DNA of 64,000 bases from Rhodeus uyekii (Eukaryota; Chordata; Actinopteri; Cypriniformes; Acheilognathidae). Location: assembly GCA_037043235.1 (NCBI GenBank), contig JAWRVZ010000030.1, positions 3,990,001 through 4,054,000 on the forward strand, written 5' to 3'. Both the position numbers and the translations under genes were made by a program. Within the stretch, counting starts at the first letter, position 1; each line of letters begins with the position of its first letter. The notes beneath the pieces were generated by a model. That model saw only the letters and a list, made by a program, of their open reading frames with translations. It did not search any database and was not told the DNA's origin. Positions 43,617 through 55,761 of this stretch are shown piece by piece.

Positions 43617-43699
43617 TTACAGCAAAAATCAACAGCAGTAACAATATCAGCAGCAGCACAACAACTCTATTCTGCTAAGACCACTCATTACCAAAATAC

Positions 43700-43975
43700 C
43701 ATATTGAGGCAAGCAGGTCGGGTAGTGTGATTGATAGTGAGCGTCACCTGGGCACCGCACCAGTCTACGATCTCATGGAGGAGCTAAAATATTAAAGGAG
43801 GTGTAATGGAAGTGAAGGAAGAGAGAGGACCAGGCTTGGATTTACATTGTGTTTTCTTTGTGTGTGTGAAGGGGGGGTAATTAGGGGCTGCCACCATTAC
43901 TTTAATTAGTGTTTATTTTATTATTAAATGTTCGCTAGTTCCCACCTCCTTTTCCCCCGAACAACAAACAGCCTT
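43700..43975 (+). mobile_element. Diverged LTR related to the solo LTR at 19252-19559
   Basis: Phrases gattgatagtgagcgtcacc, gagagaggaccaggcttgga, aggggctgccaccattactt and tattattaaatgttcg correspond, in order, to the reverse complement of 19252-19559. The left border is not exact. The right side runs into cccccgaacaacaaacag, recalling the gaacaac start of the internal regions of A and B. Confidence 0.65.
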
Positions 43976-44387
43976 TCATTGATGCCAAAACCCGGGAGGA
44001 AGGAGGGACATGCTGTTGGAGATCCCTCGCTGCTGGGAGGGATCGCATAGCTCAGGAGGTCAGGCAGCAAGAAAGCTTTAGGAACATCAGGGGCTGCACA
44101 AGATGGTGGTGCTGGAGTGATGAAGGATCGGCTGGGATGGAGAGCTCACTGCCATGCTCCTGGGATGAAGTGTGGTGGTTCTTGTTCAGGAGGGACTGGA
44201 ATGGAATTTCTGTTCAGCATTCCTAGGGAGCAGCAGGGAATGGGGCCATCCCCGGTCGCCAGGAGGTGGAGTAGTGTCAGGCCATACACCAAGCAGCAGT
44301 CAGTACCATCAGAGTAGAGCACAGTCTCGAGGGTACCCTCAGCCTGCGAGGGGCTATGGGGATATGTGGTGAGCAAAAAACAGTATT

Positions 44388-44395
<8 letters not shown>
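43976..44395 (+). mobile_element. Probable internal region of a decayed LTR element
   Basis: GC-richer sequence immediately downstream of the LTR copy, with Gly/Arg-type codon texture but no intact frame. No 3' LTR is recognisable before the (TA)n tract. Inference from position only. Confidence 0.35.

Positions 44396-44438
<43 letters not shown>
44396..44438. repeat. (TA)n microsatellite
   Basis: About 20 TA units, ending exactly where the next MITE starts. It offers many TA target sites. Confidence 0.95.
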
Positions 44439-44441
<3 letters not shown>

Positions 44442-45354
44442 TGGTACCTCGAGATACGAGCAGCCTAACATACAAGTCTTTTGAGATAAGAGCCGGAGCT
44501 CGGGCTATATTTTCGTTCAAGATACAAGCCCAAATCCGAGATACGAGCCATGTTCCCGGAGCATCCCGCTAGTTGGCGCGCAGGGTCGAGCATCATCCAA
44601 GAACATCTCTCGCTCAATCGCACGTGTTACTTGCTTGAATCAAAGTGTATCTTATGCGCTGTACTCTTTTTTCTGGTCACGTGACCTGTCACTTGCTGGT
44701 GGCAGCTGCCAGTCTCAACTTGACGCGTCCTCCAGTCAGTGGCTGATGAGCAGCGAGTGCAGCGCGTCTTCTATTGCTCTTTCTACAACAAAATATATTG
44801 TTTCATGATTATGAGTGTACTCTTAAGAACACATTCTTTCATATAATGGCTGTTTTAAGTGAGTTTATGCCAAATAAAGCGATCAAATGACCGTTATTAC
44901 AATTGGAAGCTTATCTACTTATCGCTGACGCCTCCTCTAGTCAGTGGCTGATGAGCAGGAGTGCAATGCATTAAAAATAGTTTTAAGTTCTAAAAAAGTG
45001 GCGTGTACGTACTTGTCTAGAGTGCCTACATCCCTTCCCCCCTCCCTCCTCCTCGCCGTTCACCTTCGTTAGCTGCACTCGTCTGTCTCCAAAGTAAAAC
45101 TATTATGCTAAATAACTTTTTTATTTCTTTATTTCATATTTTGTTATGTATTTGTTAATTATACATGTTTATTTGTTATTTAAAAACATATCTTTAGTCA
45201 TAATTTACAATGATTTGGGGATTTTTCATAGGTCCGGAACGGATTAAATCGAATTCAGTTATTTTAAATGGGAGAAATTTGTTTGAGATACGAGCCGATT
45301 GACTTACGAGCTCGGTTCTGGAACGAATTAAACTCGTATCTCGAGGTACCACTG
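44439..45354. mobile_element. Tigger/mariner-like MITE (916 bp)
   Basis: Perfect 22-bp inverted ends cagtggtacctcgagatacg(ag) and ctcgtatctcgaggtaccac(tg), flanked by TA on both sides. The ends match a pogo/Tigger-type pattern known from vertebrates (cagtggtacctcg). Degenerate inward copies of the phrase gatacgagcc follow. No transposase. Confidence 0.9.
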
Positions 45355-45358
45355 TATA

Positions 45359-46097
45359 CAGTAATACCTTGGTTTACGAGTTTAATTCGTTCCAAGAGCG
45401 AGCTCGTAACTAAAATTTCTCATACATCAAAACAATTTTCCCCATAAGAATTCAATAAAAATCACTCGATGCGTTCCACATGACCATAAATGCCCATTTT
45501 AAATATTTTTTGGTTTTACCCTATTAATTACAGTTAAAATTATAACCATTAAGTTCTCATATAAATACTAAATAATTGACAATTAAACTCTAAAAATACT
45601 TGACAATTTACTGTAACGTGCACTTCAGCTTTGAGTAGCGTCGCTGCTGGCGTGAAGGAGACGAGAGGAGGGTTTTACTGCTTAGAGGGAGAATCTCGTA
45701 CATTCTTTCTTACTCATCTTGGGGGCCATATCCTGTACTGTCGGTATATATTTCACTATGTGAACAATAGCGATCACAATTAATGTTAACAACACGAGGT
45801 ACAACCACTGTAAATCACTTATAAAAGTATCACTGTGGTGAATGATGCAACCAAACCGAGCGACGGTGAGAGAATGAACAAGTTAAGGGGTGATAGGCTT
45901 TGAGAGAGACTGTCGATAGGAAATTTCCGGTAAAAATGTATGCGAAGATGCTGAACGTTAGGACTTTTCCACAAAAAATACGCGTGGGCGAGGGAAAAAA
46001 TGATCACACTCCGATACTGTGCTCGTACATTTGACGTTCCATGCTCGTACACCGATTTGCTCATATACAAAGTCACTTATAAACCGAGGTATTACTG
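45359..46097. mobile_element. Related MITE (739 bp) abutting the previous one
   Basis: Starts cagtaataccttggtttacg and ends aaaccgaggtattactg, with TA at 45357-45358 and 46098-46099. Its subterminal cgagtttaattcgttcca is also present at the right end of the preceding element, so the two families are related. An internally deleted copy lies at 55762-56139. Confidence 0.9.
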
Positions 46098-46562
46098 TAT
46101 ATTCTAAACTCCTTAGCAGTTCATTTGAAAATAGAAAGTTGCTAATAAGTTTCCATTATTCCAAGCAGCAACTGTATCACTAGTATGGAATTAAAGGAAT
46201 GTACTAATTGTAGTATATCAGAGGCAGTTCTCCCTGCATGAATCTTGAATATAACTAAATTCAAGCCTCATTGTATGAATATCATTTACAATTTACAATT
46301 ACTAAAGCTGGTTTTGGTGGCAAACACTAAAATATGATGCAATTTAAATACTGTTCACAAAAATACTGTTTTCAAATTCCTGACTGCTGAGACTGAATCC
46401 AGAGAGAAGGGAGAATCCCAAACATCTCTGCACATGTTCGGAAAACGAGATGCTCTGGAGAGGGGCGACTCTTCTCTCACCCTATTAATTTGCATCATTC
46501 CGGGAGAGGAACGTTGTTATCATTCCAATTCAAGTAATTAAAACATCAGTCTGCACCACAGA

Positions 46563-46598
<36 letters not shown>

Positions 46599-48105
46599 AC
46601 TCTGTTAACCACACAGGGTTTGGTCTCCAAAGCATCAGCACATAACAAGCCAATTTCCCTACATCAGCTTATATTCACATCTGATTCTGTCGCAGTGCTG
46701 TTGGGAGCCGGAACAAGGTCTCAGTACACAGAAATTTAAATAACGTTATGACGCTTGGCGCAAACCTCATTTACAAACCAGTGTCTCAGCTGAATTTGAT
46801 TACTTTTTCTTTGTTTGTTTGTTTGTTTTTACCAATGCAAAAAGAAAATAAGAGAGGCATATACAGAATAAAAACATATTTGCACCGGAACCACCATCAT
46901 GACGTTTACAGGAATGATTGCTGAGATCCAGCTTGTTATTATGCTAAAGTGTATTGGTGAAAGTGCCTGAATGCAGCGGGTGCATGTAGGTCATGAGCAG
47001 GTCATTTTGACACACAAAGTGCTTGTCTTTTAAAGAGCATTTCTAATTAACATGATAAGGTAAGAGTGAGTCATCTGGTTCTGCAGTTGAAGCTAACAAG
47101 GATGGATTAGCTTGTTTCACATTTCTCTGGCATGACAACCCAGTCAAAAAGCAAGAAATCACAATTGAAAAAAAATAGTTTCCTGTCAAGAAATATCAGT
47201 GATCATAGGCACCTGCCTTGATCATACGTGGAGGAGCTAAAATTGCATGCAACCTCAATAAAGTTACATCATGGTTACATGTTGATCTCAAAAAGTCAAC
47301 ATGAAGTCAAGACTGACCCTGTTTATTTAACAAACAATGCCCTGGCCCTACTGTGGACAATTTCTGAAGCTTTGTCTGTAAAGCCAACATGAAATGAAAC
47401 TTTATCACGCATGATTCCCTTTGTGAAAATTAAATGCACTTTGGAATGTTTACGTGTACTTAGAAAAAAAAATGTAACGATACAATATTATAGAGAAACT
47501 TGCAGAAAATGTCATGTTATAAAAGGCCACTTAAGTGTAATTAAAAAGAGTACACTTCCATGACTCTTTTCCCCACCAGCATTTTTAAAAAGTTGCCAGT
47601 CAGCGTTTTTGATTATTTTTACAAAAGTTTCATAGCGCCCAGTATATTTATTTGTTTGAATATCTGAACAACAGCTTTATCAAAAGAAAGAACAGAGCCT
47701 CTGCTGTTTTATTCAGTTTCAGAACAATCAAAACACAGACGGAGTAGATCGAGTCCATCAACACTCCCAAAGCTTCACAGTCCTATAGCTCGTTCTGGGT
47801 CGACATTTCATTTGGTAAATGTTAGGCAGTTTTGATTGATATGCTGTTTAATTTTTACATCTGCTTTGTAGGGGAATTACAGTTAAGACCAGAGGACCAG
47901 ATATGTTGAATGAAAACCAGGAGTCAGAAGTGCAGTCAATAGAAGAAATTTTAGGGAAGTTTAGTTTGCAGTTTCATCAGCAGAAGCTTCAGGTCTCACA
48001 AGGAGTTCGTAGGCCGCCCCAAATACAATAACATTGTTACAGCGATTATACTCTAACAGAGGGTACTAACCACATCAATGATGATGGTTAAATGATTCTG
48101 ATTAA
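46098..48105. other. Intergenic DNA, no gene recognised
   Basis: 46380-47000 appears unique and includes a 33-bp poly-C run; the remainder is AT-rich with no transposon borders or exons that I can place. Confidence 0.35.
46564..46596 (+). repeat. Poly-C tract (33 bp)
   Basis: An uninterrupted run of 33 C residues. Its real length is uncertain because such runs are error-prone. Long G/C runs can form unusual DNA structures. Confidence 0.95.
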
Positions 48106-48107
48106 CT

Positions 48108-48109
<2 letters not shown>

Positions 48110-48150
<41 letters not shown>
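48110..48150 (+). repeat. (AAGA)n microsatellite
   Basis: About ten AAGA units, uninterrupted. Confidence 0.95.
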
Positions 48151-48153
<3 letters not shown>

Positions 48154-48318
48154 AACAAAACTAGTAATTTTCCACACAAGAGCAGACAGTCTGAAGCATA
48201 TCTTCGTTGATCACATGGTTGACGGGTTAGTGACCTTCCACGTGGCTTGTCGAGAACAACAAGTCATTCCGTCTCCTTATGGTGCCAGTTAATCACCTCA
48301 CCAATACAGACCATATTA

Positions 48319-48321
<3 letters not shown>

Positions 48322-48377
<56 letters not shown>
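48322..48377 (+). repeat. (CA)n microsatellite
   Basis: About 28 CA units, uninterrupted. Confidence 0.95.
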
Positions 48378-48379
<2 letters not shown>

Positions 48380-48889
48380 TACACAGCAGCTTCTCCAAGG
48401 CTGAACTCAGCTCAGGCTCCAGCTATCAACAGAGAGACTACTCAAAACATTCTGATAACATGTTCTATCTGGTGAGAAGTATTACAATATTCATCATTAC
48501 TCTATGGAAAAATACAGAAAAGTAAAGAAAGGCTTTAACTAATAAAAATCCCTAACTTGATTATAAATCACTTTACAAATCATTCAAATAAGAAAAGGGA
48601 AAGAACATAGGTACAAATTAATCGTCCGAATCATCTCTATTAGCTTACATATGCTATGCCTACATATACATTTGTTTTTGCTTCTTCATCTTCTGTGGTT
48701 TGATTAATATATTTAGTACTCTTTCAGAAAATGTGTCATAGTACCTCAACCTCACTGTATAACAGCGTAAACATAGAAAGCCGGAAAATTCCGTCAACAG
48801 CGGGGAAACGTAGCAAGTTAAGTAGAGTTAAGTACACTATTAAAAAGTCAAATTCAAATTCAAAGCTTTCCTTAAAGTGCTGTTACTTA

Positions 48890-49190
48890 TCTGTATTTTC
48901 ATTGTTTACTTCCTGGTTCCCTTTGTTCTCTCCTATTGTTGTCTCTTTTACCTGTCTCGTCATTAGTCTTGTCAGCCATCTCATTCCCTCATCACACCCA
49001 GTGTACATAATCCCTGTGTTTTCCATTAGTCTTTGTCCATTGTCGTCAGTTTTTGCATCTATTAGACGTTTGTGCTATTTGGATGATGTTATTGTGGATT
49101 TTAATTTTGATTTCATCATCAAAGACCATTTAAGTTGATTCCACGTCTTTTGTGCGTTCATAGACACCCTCAACCTGTAACAATATAGTA
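48890..49190 (+). mobile_element. Probable LTR remnant
   Basis: T/C-rich text like the U3 regions of the other plus-oriented LTRs, with gtgtacataatccc followed about 30 nt later by gtccattgtcgtcag and ending ctcaacctgtaaca. No matched duplication is visible. 49191-49330 downstream is an aaagtacact-type repeat. Confidence 0.45.
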
Positions 49191-49559
49191 ATTGTCATGC
49201 TTTTAAAAGTACACTTATTTTGATGTGTTGAGTAACACACCATAGCACATGTAAAGTACTTAATTACAATTTTAAACGTTATTTTATTTTATATTACATT
49301 ACAGTACATTAAGTGTACTAAATTGAAACTGCATCATTATTAATGCGTAAATACAAATATATTTAAATATGTTTAAACCGAAATGACATGAAAATAAATT
49401 TTAGTTTACCACTTGTCACTGTATTCAGCAGTAAACTTTAACCATATTTCAAGGGTAATAGAGGTAATTATGAAATTACATATAAAGATAAAGAGTTTGT
49501 TTTGATTCTGGTTTTGCCCATATGCTCCTTTGTTTTCATCCTAGTAAATTGTGTCCTTT

Positions 49560-50430
49560 AATCACCTCGATAGTTGTGTCAGCTGTGTCTTATCTCTTTG
49601 ATTTGTTCCCTGTGTATTTAGCACTGTGTTCTGTTCTGTTCTCATCTTTGTAAGATCAATATTAAGTTCAATTAATATTAATGTCTGTTGTGGTTGTTTG
49701 CTAAGTTTCGCTGTCGAAGTTTGGATTTTTGTATTAAATGTTATTTCCTGGGTTCTCCTTCGTTGTGAACTCCTTTGATACAACCAGCAACATGTGGCAG
49801 AAGAACTGACCCAAACAGAAAATGGTCAAAGCAGCAGTGGAGGTGTTTTGCCTTAACCAGCTAGAGAGAAGCTTCAAGAATCACACAAGGGATTTTACAG
49901 CTGGTGTGCCAGACAACATTCCCTTAGCGCTCATTGAAGGTCTTCTTTTATATCAGCCTCAATGAGTGGATGAAGGCAAGCCTGCCCACTGATGATCCTC
50001 AAGGCAACTTTCCTGATTATGTAGAGTGGGTGCTGGCCATCAACATATCCCATCTCCCTGTCGTCATAGCAGAGGAATCAGCTCCAGTGTGTGCCGTTCC
50101 CCCGTCTGCTCCAACCAACCCCCGAGTCATCCCCAGAAGATTTGGCACTGCCGATTCTGGCCATGACACTTTTATGTGTGTGAACAATGTGACCAGAATG
50201 AGTCCAGAATGCTCTCCAGAATGTGCTCCAGAATGCTCTTTAGAGCCACCTCCAGTCTCCAACCCCATAGCTTCTCCCACCCAAAAATTGGGGGGTTGGG
50301 ACCAAGGAGCCTGTCCTGATCTTGTTAAGTTCAGTAAAAGTGTCTTTCATGGATGTTTGGTAGGTTTCCCTGTCTAAAGGGTATTTCCTGGATTCTCCTT
50401 CTTCGTGAGCTTCTTTTATACAACCAGCGA
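49560..50430 (+). mobile_element. Decayed non-autonomous LTR element F
   Basis: The 5' LTR ends tttgataca near 49787 after attaaatgttatttcctggg. A closely similar text, tatttcctggattctccttc to cttttataca (about 50380-50427), marks the end of a mostly deleted 3' LTR. The short internal region between them holds a gag-like ORF remnant. Plus orientation. The left LTR border is not placed. Confidence 0.6.
49821..50377 (+). pseudogene. Element F gag-like protein, frameshifted
   Basis: The first frame starts at the ATG at 49821 with FCLNQLERSFKNHTRDF and stops near 49964. The related continuation is in another frame from about 49934, with LNEWMKASLP, then NFPDYVEWVLAINISHLPVV. After that come Pro-rich and Cys/Glu-rich repeats (SPECSPECAPECSLEPP). 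The pattern F-x(6)-F, LP, YVEWVL is a Gag-like N-terminal segment seen in many fish non-autonomous LTR elements, and is plausibly related to the A/B domain. The frame break makes this copy inactive. Confidence 0.6.
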
Positions 50431-50445
50431 CACATGCCATATGTA

Positions 50446-50737
50446 CTTAATAATTCATTACATTTACATAGCGCTTTATCAAAGACTCTAAAAGTCGCTT
50501 TTACACGGACGGGGGAATCTCCTCAACCGCCACCAGAGTGCAGCATCCACCTGGATGATGCGACGGCAGCCATATTGTGCCAGAACGCTCAGCACACACC
50601 AGCTTATTGGTGGAGAGGAGACAGAGTGATGAAGCCAATCAAAGAAAGGGGATGGTTAGGAAGCCATGATGGACAAATTTGGCCAGGATGTCGGGGTTAC
50701 GAAGGACATCCTGGGATTTTTAATGACCACAGAGAGT

Positions 50738-50772
<35 letters not shown>

Positions 50773-50977
50773 TGCTCGTTTCAGTACAGTGTCCCCGTCA
50801 CTATACTGGGGTGGTAGGACCCACATAGACCAGAGGGTGAGCACCCGCTGCTGGCCTCCTGACACCACTTCCAGCAGCAATCAAGTCAGTCTCCCATCCA
50901 GGAAAATAACCACACACAACCCTGCTTAGCTTCCGTGAGCCAGTCGTAGGCTACAGGGTGACATTGCTGTTGGCTTA
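50446..50977 (-). repeat. SINE3, nearly full length
   Basis: On the minus strand it begins with a 5S-rRNA-like head: gaagctaagcagggttg and ggatgggagac correspond to the internal promoter region of 5S RNA (about 50887-50970). A body with ctggccaaatttgtcc and atatggctgccgtcgcatca follows, and then the tail agcgctatgtaaatgtaatg. SINE3 is the 5S-derived SINE described from zebrafish. It would be transcribed by RNA polymerase III and mobilised by a LINE partner. The truncated copy at 989-1260 shares the distal part. Confidence 0.88.
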
Positions 50978-52077
50978 AGCCCGATTAAAAGGTAAAAAAA
51001 CACTTTTTTAAGTTCAGCTCATTGCATTTAATATAAAATGCAACTATAATATATAGTTGCAAATATAACTATATTTGCATTTAAAAAACTAGTTACTCTA
51101 AGAACCCTAAAATAACTGAAGTACTCTTTTTAAAAAGTGTACTACTTCATAAGGGGCATTGGTGCATATTATTCCAAAAGCCTCTACTTTTCACAATGCA
51201 ATCAATTCCCTATAAATAAACATCAAGCCATGTTTTTAATTTTTTCTTACAATATCCTGTTCTGGAATACTGAAGTAAAGTTTTTTCGCTTACCAAAACA
51301 AAAATCAACCGCTATATCTTTATTACTTCATGCACAACTACTTAAGTATCCTAGTAAGGTGCCAAGGGCAATCATACACAAAGTCACAGCAGCCATTTGT
51401 CAGCACAAGACTGCAAGGAGTCGCCAACGGAAACTTGGGAACATCTGGGGATGCCCTTGGTACCGGGTGGCCAGCCGGCAGGGAGACGCCGCAGGTTGTG
51501 AGTGACAGATGTATGTGCTGTCATGGCCAGTCTAAGGGACAGAGCTGAATCATTAATCAGACAGCCTCAACCTCCATAGACAAATATGGCAGGAGGTGTG
51601 GGAAAAAGAGCCCTTCACTGGGGGTTGGTCTTTCATCCTTGACCCTCACCCTTTCTCTGCATTTAAACTTTTCCCACAATGTTTAAAAAGACTTTACCCT
51701 TTCGTAGTTACATTTGCAGAGAATTGACAAGTAGGTCACTATGATTTTGCCTAGACATGTTTAATATATTTTGTTGATTCTGGAGCATTGCTGCCTGATA
51801 ATTTTGTGCTTAATAAAATCTGTGGGAATTGACAGGTGAATAACTCTGATGTAGAAGCACCTAATGCTGGTTTTAGGCCTAAACTTACATTGTAAACCTG
51901 TCCATCAAATCTGATTGGTTGATTGAAATTGAAATCTGATTGGTTGTTCCAGGATCAAAAAAGATGTTGATAGATAGTTGAAGACAGTTGAAATTCACGT
52001 TCACCTTAACGAGTTTGTCTAATTTTCCATTTAGATACATAATTATTCCCTAATAATTATATTTCATGATTATTTAT
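50978..52077. other. Intergenic DNA, nothing recognised
   Basis: 51000-51150 carries A/T-rich aaagtgtact-type repeat debris; open frames at 51137-51548 show no family features. Confidence 0.35.
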
Positions 52078-52081
52078 GTAT

Positions 52082-52388
52082 TGTATTTTTTTTTTTAGCA
52101 GGTCCAACGGGAAACTCTAACAAAACACTAAATATATGAACAAAATAAGAACATTTTGTGCAAAAACCTGTGGAAAAATCGGAGAAACACGGGAAGAACA
52201 TCCACACACAAGTAGACGTAGGTAACAATCGACAAAGACTATAGAAAATATGAAGGTTTATATACAAGAGAAGATTGGGGACAGGTGACGAGAATAATTA
52301 AGGTATTGATACAACAGGCGAAGGAAATGGAACGGGAAGCGCAGGGAAGGAAACAGGAAGTGTGAAGCGACAAGACAGGGCTGTGACA
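52082..52388 (-). mobile_element. Solo LTR (about 307 bp) with self-primer layout
   Basis: Right border ctgtgaca followed by gtat; left border tgtattttt preceded by gtat, a 4-bp direct repeat (a fifth base does not match). On the minus strand a TATA box (tatataaacc, 52255-52264) lies about 31 nt upstream of gtcgattgtt (52224-52233), in line with the primers gtcagttgtt and gtcggttgtt of elements A and B. Confidence 0.7.
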
Positions 52389-52439
52389 GTATGTAAATTA
52401 ATAGTACTAATACAATGTAAAAAAGTTGTATTGAAGTAC

Positions 52440-52585
52440 TTTTTACAAGAAAATACTATTTCAGTCTTTCAATTTAAAGGTTTAGCAATTCAGTGTTAGT
52501 TGTCATTACTTTTTGTAATTATTTGTGAAAGTAAAAATGCTTTCAAAGTAAATCCTACATCATTTTTTCAGTGTACAACAAACTG
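52440..52585 (-). repeat. MITE fragment, inverse of the 7644 type
   Basis: Contains aagtaaatcctacatcattt and ttttcagtgta, the reverse of the start of the repeat at 7644-7800. Confidence 0.45.
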
Positions 52586-52710
52586 AAAAATCTGTGTTTA
52601 TCTGTAATTTTAATTTATATTTCGAATCCTAACTAGTAACACAGTATTCACATTATGTTCTGGGGGTTTTTGTGCTTATTTTTTCTTTTTTCTCTAACTG
52701 AATGAAATAC

Positions 52711-53600
52711 AAGGGGTCTCATTTATAAAACATGCATATGCACACACTTAGCACTTATTCACATGCTAAAATTCACCTCAACAAACATCTATAAAAACTA
52801 GTCTATGACATGGAAAAGGGTTAAGCGCCACACCAGATTCTAAGCAGATGTACACACTTTTCCTTGTGACGGAAAGTCGGTGTACTGCAGGTATTATGAG
52901 TTCTAAGTATTTGGACGTTGACTGGTGCTCATTTATATGTTACTGAGATTAATTAGGGGGCGTTTACAAGTTGTAAACAAGTGTCAACACACACATCACA
53001 CACTCGTTTTCACCAATCACAGAAGTGTGCATTTACTTGCGTTTCTGAAAGAGGCACTGAGAGCAAAAATGAGGATGGTAAACTGTGCAAAAATCTTTGC
53101 TAATTTCATACATTTCCAGAAACATAAAGATCTAAAAATGCATGACCCTTTTAAATGGCATACATATGTCCAAGCAAGTTCCATTGAGATGAATGCGAAT
53201 GCTAATGGATAGCTTTCTCTAGGCATCATAAACTTCCTTGGAGAGAACAATGGCAGATGCTGTAACAGGGAAAAAAAGACGATGAAACTAGGGCAAAATC
53301 CACATGGGTTTCCAAAGACCTACAGAGAAATACTGGCTGGAAAAAAAAGCAATTCAGTTTGGTTATGCTAATGTTGCAGAAATTACGCACTTCCCCTTCA
53401 AGTGTAAAAAAAAAAAGAAAAGTAAGAAGCTCAAATGGAAAAACAAATCTTCAATGGTTTTGAGTAACATTTTGCATGGATTCTTGTTATGTAATACCAG
53501 CATTCCCAAATCACAGAAACACAAGCAATACAAACATTATAATTTCAGTTGCCATCTTTTGCTGTTGGACGCTATTGATTGTGATGTCTTTGAACAATAG
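52711..53600 (+). mobile_element. Possible PIF/Harbinger-like element remnant
   Basis: The start aggggtctcatttataaaac resembles the terminal motif of fish Harbinger/ISL2EU-type elements. Further in, an ATG at about 53252 opens a Lys/Arg-rich start, quickly stopped, and 53304-53600 has another Lys-rich frame. No matching right end or target duplication was found, so this is tentative. Confidence 0.3.
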
Positions 53601-55761
53601 TGATGATAAGTGCTGACAAAAACAATTGTGTCCTTTCAATGTGGACTGCAGACAAGTTGAATATGACAAGAGTGGCCATAAAAACTATACAGGTACCCTT
53701 AAGGACTCCACGTGCTGAAACTAAATGAAAGTGGTACCTGTCACCTTGGGTAAAAGGGGATTTAATTACTTATCAAGTGGCCCTCAAATGTCGACAGACT
53801 AAATCTTTTTCATAAATGTGCAAATATTTGACTTTTCACTTCCCAGGGGATGGAAAATCAATTTTAATCAAAATTCCCCAATACCCCTTTCCATATGTAT
53901 ATTCCAGCACAATGCACCGAACATCATCAGAGGTAATAAATATTGCTGTCTGCCTGAGAAATGAAAAATAATTGAAGTTGCTTAGTGAGGCAGATTTAAG
54001 TGGAGAGGTTGGGTTCAGACTATATGGGGTTGTCAATTGCCCTAATGAGTTTTATGCCTTATAATTGAGAAGTGTGCACATATGCACGTTTGCTTCATTG
54101 ATGATATTGATCTTCTATTACTGCACAGCACAAAATCCTGCATTCCCACAACTTTATTCACTGTTTTTAAACCGAACCCTATTCCAGCACCCTACCGAGA
54201 CTGATAAATGCATATAAGTTATGGCAATGTTCAAAAGTTAATACCCTCCCATTTTACTCATCCTAAGAGTTTTTCTTTGTGTACGTCTCGCTTAATTCAA
54301 CTCCTATTGCATTCGCAACCCCCTAATCCGGTGGAAGGCTAAGAGGGTTGGTTTCCAAGCAAGTTAAGGGATGTATATATTAATAGAGCGTAGAAATTTA
54401 TTTATTTCAGTCTAAATGCTAAAGGGGCTGCTATCCTTTCAACTGTCATTACTGCGCCTGGCAACAAAATCCCAACATATTAACGAAAGTGACAGCTCCC
54501 CATGCAATATGAGCAGAAACTCATTTGCTCCGTACATTTGAAGACTAATCTATTTATCACACTTGGGGCGTGCGATGCTAACTTGACCAAACCGCTCAAT
54601 TCGACAGGCCTCCGTGCAGTGGACGCTATTTGCACCGAATCGAGAGTTGTTCTGGGGAAGCTCTGTGGTTATTTTTTCTCCTTTTCCCCTCCTTCTTCTC
54701 ATGATGGAAAGTCAAGCATGTTTATACATGAAATGTCCTGAGAATATTTGCTCTGAAGGGTTCCGTCCATGAATCACAATAGCCTTCTTAAAGAAGAAGA
54801 AAAAGAGCAGAGAGAGAGAGAGCGAATGAGAGAGGGGATGGACAAATCTGCTTACTTTGGAGCTTATTGAGCAGAATGAATCATGCAGAGATGAAACGTG
54901 ACTGCAAAGCAAAAGGTACCGATGACTCTGTGCGAGACGGAAAAAAAGAGAGAAGGCAGGACTGAAAGGCCAGATGAAATTAGTTCCATCAGGCAATTCT
55001 GATTGGTCTTTTTAAAGGGTGGCCAGTGCCTTGGGGGAGTGTCATCAGTGAGGTTGCTGACACTGAGAGCTCTCAATATCACCCACAGAATTGTTCAAGG
55101 TGTCAGTATTGATAGTGACACAGAACCTTCGAAAAAACACAGAAGGAAGAGGACTGAGCTTCAGATTTCATTGTTGCTTTTCACCTTCGCTCAACCCCTT
55201 TCAGAGTGCATTGCATTGTAATTGTTTTCTATTCTCAGTGCATCTATCAAAAAGCAGAGTCGTGTGTGATCGGTGAGATAGAAACAAATCGTCTATTCAG
55301 ATCTTATTGCAAAGTCTCTGCATGGACTGCAAGGCCTGGGTCATGCATGCAACGATGCAAAAACACAAAGCAACTCAAGCAAATGTTAAAATGTTCCCAT
55401 TGTATTTTTTTTTATGTGTATTGAGCAAGCAACCCCCTACAATCGTGTTTCCAAGCACAGTAAACTTCAGCAAATAGTTAAGCTTCATGTATTAGCATCT
55501 GAAACACTGGCCATCTATGGGTGAGCAGATTTCAAATGTCAGTGTGTATAGATGTTCTATTGCTATGTGCTATGTTCTAATATTACTAATAGTTTATTTT
55601 TATTCCGCAAGGATGCATGAAATAGACCGAAAGTGACAGTAAAGACCTTTATGCTATTACCAAGGTTGTCTCCTTCAAACTGATTATTTCTATGCATCAA
55701 AGAATGCTGTAAAATGAATCACAGTTTCAACAATTTACTTACTTGCCTTCTAGTATTAGTA
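53601..55761. other. Unique-looking intergenic DNA
   Basis: No transposon borders are seen over about 2 kb, unusual for this window. 53780-54060 and 54420-55060 have balanced composition and could include conserved non-coding elements. No exon with splice sites and a recognisable domain is present. Confidence 0.3.

Noticed and set aside
43321..43641. Frames with KFRYNITKLAFSSQL and poly-Asn repeats
   Set aside because: Translation of the (AAT)n-hairpin modules; repeat artefact.
45819..46076. Minus-strand frames at 45819-46076 and 55837-56091 with similar peptides (WKSPNVQH)
   Set aside because: Both lie inside two copies of the same MITE; similarity is due to DNA homology and no transposase motif is present.
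50887..50970. 5S rRNA gene
   Set aside because: Only the internal promoter-like part resembles 5S RNA and it is joined to the SINE3 body and tail; it is the head of a SINE.
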